Origin: Oscillospiraceae bacterium
GTDB taxonomy: Bacteria; Bacillota; Clostridia; Oscillospirales; Ruminococcaceae
Length of the DNA stretch: 8,262 bases
NCBI GenBank assembly: GCA_017472375.1
Contig: JAFUQL010000151.1
Span: 1 to 8,262 of the forward strand
Direction of reading: 5' to 3'
Part shown: positions 1 to 4,500 of the stretch, piece by piece
Layout of the letters: each line of letters opens with the position of its first letter
How positions within the stretch are numbered: the first letter of the stretch is position 1
Notes under the pieces: generated by a model
Databases searched by the model: none
The model's input: only the letters and a program-made list of their open reading frames with translations
What the model was told of the DNA's origin: nothing
Made by a program: the position numbers and the translations under genes

Positions 1-419
1 AGCCCGCCCAGGCTTCCAAGCCCAAGGCCGAGAAGCCGGAAAAGACCGACAAGCCCGAGCGCGGCGAGCGCCAGCCCCGCGCCGAAAAGCAGCCCAAGGC
101 GCAGAACGGCCGCCAGCCCGCCAAGAAGCAGGCGCAGCAGCCCGCCCAGGCCCCCAAGGCCAAGGCTGAGAAGCAGCCCAAGGCGCAGCCTGCCCGCAAG
201 GCGGCTGAGGCTGCCCGCCCTGAGCGCGCCGAGAAGCAGACCCGTGCCCAGCGCCCGGCCCCCCTGCCCCGCACCAAGCCCACCCGCCAGCAGGACGAGG
301 ATCCCGGCCTTCTGCTGATCACCCGCCGCCCGCCCGCCCAGAAGTTCGCCAGCTTTGAGGAGTACATCCAGAGCCACGGCGGCGTCACCGCCCCCATCAT
401 CGGGGACGAGGAGGAATGA
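1..419 (+). CDS. 3' end of unidentified gene; K/A/P/Q-rich low-complexity C-terminal tail
   Basis: An open frame enters from the left edge (first full codon at position 3) and ends at TGA 417-419, giving 138 visible residues. About the first 95 are almost entirely Lys, Ala, Pro, Gln, Glu and Arg, with recurrent AEKQPKAQ-like units, no hydrophobic core and a strongly basic character, so this part is probably disordered. The last 35 or so residues look more structured (DPGLLLITRR, then KFASFEEYIQSHGG) and end in an acidic DEEE. Basic tails of this kind are common on RNA-binding proteins such as RNA helicases, pseudouridine synthases and ribonucleases. Such a role would suit the rRNA methyltransferase gene that follows with overlapping stop and start, but the catalytic part lies outside the window and I do not recognise the gene. 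Codon use (GCC, CCC and AAG favoured) matches the neighbours. The reading frame is well supported; the function is unknown. Confidence 0.75.
   Translation, partial: PAQASKPKAEKPEKTDKPERGERQPRAEKQPKAQNGRQPAKKQAQQPAQAPKAKAEKQPKAQPARKAAEAARPERAEKQTRAQRPAPLPRTKPTRQQDEDPGLLLITRRPPAQKFASFEEYIQSHGGVTAPIIGDEEE
87..188 (+). repeat. 18-bp direct repeat pair within the low-complexity tail
   Basis: The 18-mer AAGCAGCCCAAGGCGCAG occurs exactly at 87-104 and again at 171-188, an offset of 84 bp (28 codons), so the repeats are in frame. With the preceding Ala-Glu codons they encode AEKQPKAQ twice. A diverged third copy, AEKQTRAQ, starts near 225. This looks like in-frame repeat expansion of a disordered protein tail rather than a mobile or regulatory repeat. 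Confidence 0.8.
408..419 (+). promoter_or_regulatory. rlmA Shine-Dalgarno with ATGA stop/start overlap
   Basis: GAGGAGG at 408-414 lies only one base from the ATG at 416, closer than the usual 5-9 nt. The same bases encode the final Glu residues of the upstream gene. The upstream TGA (417-419) overlaps the ATG. The start is still preferred because the Zn-knuckle begins at residue 10, as in RlmA relatives, and no later start would keep it. Translation probably depends on ribosomes terminating on the upstream gene. Confidence 0.55.
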
Positions 420-1261
420 GCGGGAAGTTCGCGGCCTTCCGGTGCCCGCTGTGTGCCGGCGACCTGACCGCCGAGGGCCGCACCCTGCGCTGCGCCGGCC
501 GCCACAGCTTTGATGTGGCCGGCGAGGGCTATGTGAACCTTCTGCCCCCGCAGGCCAAGCGCACCAAGGACCCTGGCGACAGCCGGGAGATGGTGGCCGC
601 CCGCCGTCGTTTTCTGCAGGCGGGGCACTACGCACCCTTCGGCGAGGCGCTGGGTGAACTGTGCTGCGAGCTGGCACAGACCGCCCGCGACCCCCATGCG
701 CCCCATCTGCTGGACGCGGGCTGCGGCGAGGGCTGGTACAGCCGTGCCGCCGCCGCTGCCCTCACCGCCGCCGGCTGTACCCCCCGGGTGGCGGGGTTCG
801 ACATCGCCAAGCCGGCGGTGCGCCTGGCGGCAAAGGCACAGCCCGATGCCGCCTTTGCGGTGGCCGGCAGCTTTGCCATGCCGGTGCAGGACGGCTGGGC
901 CGACCTGCTGCTGAACATCTTCTCCCCCATGGCGCGGGAGGAGTTTCTGCGGGTGCTGGCCCCGGGCGGAGCACTGGTGTACGCGGTGCCCGGCCCGGAA
1001 CACCTCTACGGACTGAAAGAGGTGCTGTACGACACCCCCTATAAAAACCCCTGCGCCCCGGTGGACTACGAAGGGTTTGCCCGGGAGTCCGAGCGGGAGG
1101 TGACCGCCCGCATCCGTCTGGAGGGCGGGGCCATCGCCGACCTGTTCTCCATGACCCCCTACTACTGGAAGACCCCCCGGGAGGGCGCCGCCCGGCTGGC
1201 GGCGCTCCAGGTGCTGGAGACCGACATCCAGTTCCGGTTCGTGGTCTACCGCAAGCAGTGA
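416..1261 (+). CDS. rlmA: 23S rRNA (guanine-N1)-methyltransferase, RlmA family
   Basis: This 281-residue protein is a SAM-dependent methyltransferase of the RlmA/RrmA family, which methylates N1 of a guanine in helix 35 of 23S rRNA (G745 for RlmA-I, G748 for RlmA-II/TlrB). An N-terminal zinc-binding knuckle is visible as Cys10, Cys13, Cys26 and His30, followed by the family signature EGYVNLLP (37-44) and GDS..MV.AR..FL..GHY (54-72). The Rossmann fold shows the SAM-binding LLDAGCGEG at 98-106, GFDIAKPA at 127-134, NIFSP at 167-171 and LAPGG at 181-185. EHLYGLKEVLYD (195-206) and MTPYYWKT (246-253) belong to the C-terminal part. Length is normal for the family. The start ATG overlaps the upstream stop (ATGA), which indicates translational coupling. 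A terminator follows. Family assignment is firm; G745 versus G748 specificity cannot be read reliably, although Gram-positive members are usually of type II. Confidence 0.93.
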   Translation: MSGKFAAFRCPLCAGDLTAEGRTLRCAGRHSFDVAGEGYVNLLPPQAKRTKDPGDSREMVAARRRFLQAGHYAPFGEALGELCCELAQTARDPHAPHLLDAGCGEGWYSRAAAAALTAAGCTPRVAGFDIAKPAVRLAAKAQPDAAFAVAGSFAMPVQDGWADLLLNIFSPMAREEFLRVLAPGGALVYAVPGPEHLYGLKEVLYDTPYKNPCAPVDYEGFARESEREVTARIRLEGGAIADLFSMTPYYWKTPREGAARLAALQVLETDIQFRFVVYRKQ

Positions 1262-1275
1262 AAAAACATCGATGT

Positions 1276-1320
1276 AAGGCAGGTCTTCGGGGCGTCCCGC
1301 GGGCCTGCCTTTTCTGTTTC
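1276..1320 (+). terminator. Rho-independent terminator after rlmA
   Basis: A 10-bp stem (AAGGCAGGTC at 1276-1285 with GGCCTGCCTT at 1302-1311, one G-U pair) is capped by a second 4-bp helix (CGGG 1288-1291 with CCCG 1296-1299, loop GCGT). A T-rich run follows (TTTTCTGTTTC from 1310). It lies 15 nt past the rlmA stop and should end that transcript before the downstream promoter. Confidence 0.8.
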
Positions 1321-1376
1321 CAAACTGTAAACTTTTTGTGCAGCGCAATATTTTCAAGTTCCGCAGCGGCGGGGTA

Positions 1377-1385
1377 TGGTACAAT
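1377..1385 (+). promoter_or_regulatory. Extended -10 promoter for the DUF1538-PII operon
   Basis: TATGGTACAAT contains a TGN extension (1377-1379) directly before the -10 hexamer TACAAT (1380-1385, one mismatch to TATAAT). This is a common arrangement in Gram-positive bacteria that reduces dependence on the -35 box. No good TTGACA-like hexamer sits 17 nt upstream; the region 1321-1360 is AT-rich by local standards. Transcription would start near 1391-1393, leaving a leader of about 90 nt. The promoter lies between the rlmA terminator and the next gene. Confidence 0.6.
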
Positions 1386-1394
1386 TATAAGGAC

Positions 1395-1408
1395 GCCCCC
1401 GCGGGGGC
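1395..1408 (+). other. GC palindrome at the 5' end of the leader
   Basis: GCCCCCGCGGGGGC is a perfect 14-bp palindrome a few bases after the predicted transcription start. In RNA it could form a very stable 5'-terminal hairpin (with the centre opened as loop), which typically protects a transcript. It could equally be a dyad-symmetric protein site. No T-run follows, so it is not a terminator. Confidence 0.45.
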
Positions 1409-1431
1409 AGACAGACACAGAGCATGAACGG

Positions 1432-1462
1432 CGGCTGTGCGGAAAATTCTGCCGCGCAGCCG
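1432..1462 (+). other. Leader hairpin upstream of the DUF1538 ribosome binding site
   Basis: CGGCTGTGCGG (1432-1442) pairs with CCGCGCAGCCG (1452-1462) over 11 bp with a single G-U pair, leaving a 9-nt A/T-rich loop. The hairpin ends 8 nt before the Shine-Dalgarno at 1471. No T-tract follows, so termination is not suggested. It may be structural or may influence translation initiation; it matches no riboswitch class I can recognise. The stem would be coding if translation began at the ATG at 1424, which I consider unlikely. Confidence 0.45.
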
Positions 1463-1469
1463 ATGAATC

Positions 1470-1483
1470 GAGGTGATCCGGTG
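1470..1483 (+). promoter_or_regulatory. Shine-Dalgarno that selects GTG 1481 as the DUF1538 start
   Basis: GAGGTGATCC at 1470-1479 is complementary to the 3' end of 16S rRNA over a long stretch (core AGGTG at 1471-1475) and is placed 5 nt before GTG 1481. In-frame ATGs at 1424 and 1463 have no comparable site upstream, so the GTG is the better start and the protein is 506 rather than 525 residues long. Confidence 0.75.
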
Positions 1484-3001
1484 AGTTTTTTGAACCCCAA
1501 AATGAAGGAGAAGATGACCGAGGCGGTGTCCGCGGTGATGCCGGTAATGGTCATCGTGCTGCTGCTGAGCTTTACGGCCGCCCCCCTGTCCCCCAGCATC
1601 CTGCTGAGCTTCCTGATGGCCGCGCTGATGGTCATGGTGGGCATGATGTTCTTCACGCTGGGTGCGGAGATGTCCATGACCCCCATGGGCGAAAAGGTGG
1701 GCGCCCGCATGACCCAGACCAGGAATCTGGCCTTCATCGTGGTGCTCAGCTTTATTCTGGGTGTGATCATCACGGTGTCTGAGCCTGACCTGCAGGTGCT
1801 GGCCGAGCTGGTGCCTTCCATCCCCAACCAGACCCTCATCCTGGCGGTGGCGGTGGGCGTGGGCCTGTTTCTTGTGGTGGCCATCCTGCGCATGCTGCTG
1901 AGCGTGCCCCTGTCCTATCTGCTGGTGGGGCTGTATCTTGTGGTGTTTGCGCTGGCCTTCTTCGTTCCCGGGGACTTCCGGGCCATCGCCTTCGACTCCG
2001 GCGGCGTGACCACCGGCCCCATGACCGTGCCCTTCATCATGGCGCTGGGCGTGGGCATTTCGGCCATCCGTAACGACCGCAACGCCGCCGACGACAGTTT
2101 CGGTCTGGTGGCGCTGTGTTCGGTGGGTCCCATTCTGGCGGTGCTCATCCTGGGTATGATCTTCACCCCCGGTGAGAGCGCCCCCGCCGTGGTGCAGGAG
2201 ATCGAGATCCGCGACACGGTGGAGCTGTGGAAAATGTTCGCCCATGAGCTGCCCGAGTACATGAAGGAGATCGCCGTCTCCCTGCTGCCCATCGTGGTGT
2301 TCTTCGGCATCTTTCAGGTGGTGTCCCTGCGGCTGGACCGGCACAGCCTGGGCCGCATCCTCATCGGCCTGGTGTATACATATGTGGGTCTGGTGCTGTT
2401 CCTCACCGGCGCGAACGTGGGCTTTATGCCTGCGGGTACCTATCTGGGTCACGCCATCGCCGGCGAGAGCTACCGGTATCTGCTCATCCCCATCGGTGCG
2501 GTGATCGGCTACTTCATCGTCCGGGCCGAGCCGGCGGTCTATGTGCTGAACCACCAGGTGGAGGAGATCACCGACGGCGCCATCTCCGCCCGGGCCATGG
2601 GCACCAGCCTGTCGCTGGGCGTGGCCGCCTCGGTGGCGCTGGCCATGACCCGGGTGCTCACCGGCATCCCCATCCTGTGGTTCCTCATCCCGGGCTATGC
2701 GGTGGCGCTGGGCCTGAGCTTTGTGGTGCCCAAGATCTTCACCGCCATCGCCTTTGACTCCGGCGGCGTGGCCTCCGGCCCCATGACCGCCACCTTCCTG
2801 CTGCCGCTGGCGCAGGGCGCCTGCGTGGCGGTGGGCGGCGACCTGGCGGCGGACGCCTTCGGCGTGGTGGCCATGGTGGCCATGACCCCCCTCATCACCA
2901 TCCAGATCCTGGGCCTGGTGACCGTCATCAAGAACCGCAAGCGCACCGCCGGCGCCTACCGTCTGCCTGAGGCGGACGAGGACGCCATCATCGAGCTGTA
3001 A
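1481..3001 (+). CDS. DUF1538 integral membrane protein, putative cation/proton antiporter (UmpAB-like)
   Basis: This 506-residue, very hydrophobic protein has many predicted membrane segments (for example 18-34, 41-60, 83-99, 117-137, 145-162, 209-228, 264-283, 293-309) and is internally duplicated. The DUF1538 signature appears twice: AFDSGGVTTGPMT (170-182) and AFDSGGVASGPMT (424-436). Each is followed by an A(D)D(S/A)FG segment (203-208 and 457-461). GAEMSMTPMG (61-70) is echoed by GANVGFMPAG (310-319), and EPDLQVL (101-107) by EPAVYVL (350-356). In Halomonas, paired DUF1538 proteins UmpA and UmpB together were reported to confer Na+(Li+,K+)/H+ antiport; this protein resembles both halves joined. 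The substrate here is inferred, not shown. The start GTG is chosen on its Shine-Dalgarno. The gene is followed 18 nt later by a PII-like gene with which it forms an operon. Family assignment is strong; the transport function is moderate. Confidence 0.88.
   Translation: MSFLNPKMKEKMTEAVSAVMPVMVIVLLLSFTAAPLSPSILLSFLMAALMVMVGMMFFTLGAEMSMTPMGEKVGARMTQTRNLAFIVVLSFILGVIITVSEPDLQVLAELVPSIPNQTLILAVAVGVGLFLVVAILRMLLSVPLSYLLVGLYLVVFALAFFVPGDFRAIAFDSGGVTTGPMTVPFIMALGVGISAIRNDRNAADDSFGLVALCSVGPILAVLILGMIFTPGESAPAVVQEIEIRDTVELWKMFAHELPEYMKEIAVSLLPIVVFFGIFQVVSLRLDRHSLGRILIGLVYTYVGLVLFLTGANVGFMPAGTYLGHAIAGESYRYLLIPIGAVIGYFIVRAEPAVYVLNHQVEEITDGAISARAMGTSLSLGVAASVALAMTRVLTGIPILWFLIPGYAVALGLSFVVPKIFTAIAFDSGGVASGPMTATFLLPLAQGACVAVGGDLAADAFGVVAMVAMTPLITIQILGLVTVIKNRKRTAGAYRLPEADEDAIIEL
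1980..2800 (+). repeat. Diverged internal duplication in the DUF1538 gene
   Basis: Segments around 1984-2035 and 2749-2800 are closely similar at the DNA level. Both encode AFDSGG followed by a GPMT motif, about 765 bp (255 codons) apart. They mark the two homologous halves of the protein. Similarity decays away from the motif, so this is an ancient domain duplication held by selection rather than a recent tandem repeat. Confidence 0.75.
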
Positions 3002-3019
3002 GGAAAGGAGACGCGAACC

Positions 3020-3712
3020 ATGAGTGAATTGTCCCTGATGGTGACCATCACAGGCCGCAAGATGGACCGGAAGTTCGTGGACTTCTACCAGAAAGCGGGG
3101 CTGCCGGTGTCCTACGTCACGGTGGGCAACGGCACCGCCTCCAGCGAGATCCTGGACTACTTCGGTCTGGACGGCTCGGAGAAGAGCATACTGTTCCAGG
3201 TCATCACCGACACGAAATGGAAAACGGTCAAGCGGCAGCTGCGCCTGACCATGAACATCGACGTGCCCGGTGTGGGCATCGTCTTTCTGGTGCCGCTGAG
3301 CAGCATCGGCGGCGCCAAGGCACTGAACTACCTGACGGCCATGCAGGACTATGCGAAAGGGGAGGAATCCACCTTGAAAGAGACGAAATTCGAGCTTCTG
3401 GTGGCGATCGCGAACCAGGGCTACAACCAGAAGATCATGGATGCCGCCCGCAGGGCAGGTGCCGGCGGAGGCACGGTCATCCACGCCAAGGGCACCGGTA
3501 CCCAGTTGGCCGAGCAGTTCATGGGCGTGACCCTGGTGCCCGAGAAGGAGATGGTGTTCATCGTGACCCGCACCGGGCAGAAGAATGCCATCATGCGGGC
3601 CATCATGGACGAGGCGGGCACCGGCACCAAGGCCGGCGCCATCGTGTTCTCCCTGCCGGTCACCGATACCGCGTGCATGGGTCTGCGCATGATGGAGGAC
3701 CCGGAGGACTGA
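3020..3712 (+). CDS. Tandem PII-like (P-II family) signalling protein
   Basis: This 230-residue protein appears to contain two PII-like folds. The C-terminal one (about 122-220) aligns by eye with GlnB. TVIHAKGTGTQ (152-162) matches the strand leading to the T-loop, LVPEKEMVFIV (172-182) the following strand, and TGTKAGAIVFSLPVT (201-215) the B-loop and next strand. The loop between the first two is shorter than a canonical T-loop and lacks the uridylylated Tyr51. The N-terminal half (about 4-98) is more diverged: GNGTASSEIL (36-45), then EKSILFQVIT and GVGIVFLVPLS (84-94). PII proteins are soluble, bind ATP/ADP and effectors, and control transporters and enzymes. The gene starts 18 nt after the DUF1538 stop, with AAAGGAG (3004-3010) 9 nt before ATG, and ends at a strong terminator. 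The partner is therefore probably the DUF1538 membrane protein. Ligand and direct interaction are inferred. Confidence 0.78.
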   Translation: MSELSLMVTITGRKMDRKFVDFYQKAGLPVSYVTVGNGTASSEILDYFGLDGSEKSILFQVITDTKWKTVKRQLRLTMNIDVPGVGIVFLVPLSSIGGAKALNYLTAMQDYAKGEESTLKETKFELLVAIANQGYNQKIMDAARRAGAGGGTVIHAKGTGTQLAEQFMGVTLVPEKEMVFIVTRTGQKNAIMRAIMDEAGTGTKAGAIVFSLPVTDTACMGLRMMEDPED

Positions 3713-3749
3713 GCGGACAGTTCGGCCTGTTCCGCGCAATGAAGCGACA

Positions 3750-3792
3750 AAAAACAGAGCGGTACATCGCGAGGTGTACCGCTCTGTTTTTC
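3750..3792 (+). terminator. Strong Rho-independent terminator of the DUF1538-PII operon
   Basis: ACAGAGCGGTACA (3754-3766) pairs perfectly with TGTACCGCTCTGT (3775-3787) around the 8-nt loop TCGCGAGG. The stem extends through AAAA/TTTT (3750-3753 with 3788-3791) to 17 bp. The T-run 3787-3791 follows on the plus strand. The A-run on the other side would also let it work on the minus strand, but no gene faces it there. Confidence 0.92.
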
Positions 3793-3815
3793 TGTCCGGA
3801 TGCCCGAAGTATAAT
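3787..3815 (+). promoter_or_regulatory. Candidate promoter of the spoVT-like gene
   Basis: A perfect TATAAT stands at 3810-3815. The matching -35 position at a 17-nt spacing (3787-3792, TTTTTC) is poor and falls in the T-run of the preceding terminator. Transcription would start near 3822, about 48 nt before the ATG. In Bacillus subtilis spoVT is transcribed by sigma-G; I see no convincing sigma-G -35/-10 pair here, so a vegetative promoter is the simpler reading. Confidence 0.5.
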
Positions 3816-3869
3816 TTTCATCTCCTGACAAACAATAGCACTGCAAGACCAAAACAAGGAGAGACAGCT

Positions 3870-4412
3870 ATGAAAGCAACCGGAATCGTTCGCCGCATCG
3901 ATGATCTGGGCCGGGTGGTCATCCCCAAGGAGATCCGCCGCACCCAGCGCATCCGGGAGGGCGACCCCCTTGAGATCTTCACCACCGGCGACGGCGAGGT
4001 GGTGTTCAAGAAATATTCCCCCATGGGCGAGGTGAGCCGCATCGCCGCCCAGTACGCCGAGGCGCTGGCCAAGAACCTGAATGCCTCTGCCCTCATCTGC
4101 GACCGGGACCACATCCTGTCGGCGGCCGGGCCGGGGCGGCGGGACTATGCCGACCGCCGGGTGAGCCTGCCGCTGGAGCGGCTGATGGAGAACCGGGTTC
4201 CCTACAGCTACAGCGGCCACCCGGAGGAGGTCATCTACCCCTGTGAGGAGACCAGCCGGCACATTCTGGCTGCCGCGCCCATTCTGGCGGCGGGAGATGT
4301 GGTGGGCGCGGTGATGTGTCTGGGGGACGACCGCCGGGTGCGGCCCTCCGACCAGATGACCAAGTGCATCGCCGTGGCCTGTGCCTTTCTGGGCGACAGC
4401 TTCGTGAGCTGA
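3870..4412 (+). CDS. spoVT: SpoVT-like AbrB-family transcriptional regulator
   Basis: This 180-residue protein has the size of SpoVT of Bacillus subtilis (about 178). Residues 1-50 form an AbrB/MazE swapped-hairpin DNA-binding domain: MKATGIVRRIDDLGRVVIPK, then EIRRTQRIREGDPLEIF, nearly identical to SpoVT. Residues from about 55 to 178 form the GAF-like C-terminal domain (LICDRDHILSAAG at 75-87, AAAPILAAGDVVGAVMCLGD at 134-153). SpoVT is a DNA-binding regulator that tunes forespore gene expression in spore formers; homologues persist in clostridia that do not visibly sporulate, where their role is unclear. The start at ATG 3870 has AAGGAG (3856-3861) 8 nt upstream and matches the conserved N-terminus; the in-frame extension to 3774 would run into the preceding terminator and is rejected. 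The gene is monocistronic between two terminators and convergent with mfd. Confidence 0.93.
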   Translation: MKATGIVRRIDDLGRVVIPKEIRRTQRIREGDPLEIFTTGDGEVVFKKYSPMGEVSRIAAQYAEALAKNLNASALICDRDHILSAAGPGRRDYADRRVSLPLERLMENRVPYSYSGHPEEVIYPCEETSRHILAAAPILAAGDVVGAVMCLGDDRRVRPSDQMTKCIAVACAFLGDSFVS

Positions 4413-4456
4413 CTGCCCGGCGGGTTTTCAACATTTTTTCAGAAACAAGTGAAAAA

Positions 4457-4494
4457 CCCCGGCCTGCTTTTCAAAAAGCAGGCCGGGGCCTTTT
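4457..4494. terminator. Bidirectional terminator between spoVT and mfd
   Basis: CCCCGGCCTGCTTTT (4457-4471) is perfectly complementary to 4474-4488, giving about 13 usable base pairs with a 6-nt loop. On the plus strand the stem is followed by CC then TTTT (4491-4494). On the minus strand it is followed by five T (complement of the A-run 4452-4456). It sits 44 nt after the spoVT stop and 7 nt from the last base of mfd, and serves both convergent genes. Confidence 0.92.
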
Positions 4495-4500
4495 CGTATC

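Noticed and set aside
1267..1274. Palindrome CATCGATG just after rlmA
   Set aside because: Eight-base palindromes are frequent by chance, and nothing nearby suggests a binding or attachment site.
1361..1369. Small inverted repeat CCGC-A-GCGG upstream of the -10 element, considered as an operator
   Set aside because: Only 4 bp per arm in GC-rich DNA; expected by chance and not similar to a known operator.
762..1418. 218-residue minus-strand open frame opposite rlmA
   Set aside because: Pro/Arg/Gly-rich shadow frame that crosses the rlmA terminator and the next promoter; rlmA is the real gene.
1258..1476. 72-residue plus-strand open frame starting at the rlmA stop
   Set aside because: It has no ribosome binding site, runs through the rlmA terminator and the extended -10 promoter, and shows no recognisable features.
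1424..1480. N-terminal extension of the DUF1538 gene to ATG 1424
   Set aside because: No Shine-Dalgarno precedes 1424, the added residues are unlike a membrane-protein start, and a long 16S-complementary site correctly spaced before GTG 1481 explains initiation better.
1385..3739. 784-residue open frame on the minus strand, antisense to the DUF1538-PII operon
   Set aside because: Composition is extremely His/Gln/Gly/Arg-rich with no domain, and it spans two well-supported genes plus a promoter. It is a shadow of high G+C third-position bias.
3774..3869. N-terminal extension of the spoVT-like gene to ATG 3774
   Set aside because: The extension would start inside the terminator stem, upstream of the likely promoter. 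SpoVT homologues begin at the MKATGIVRRID methionine, which has its own ribosome binding site.
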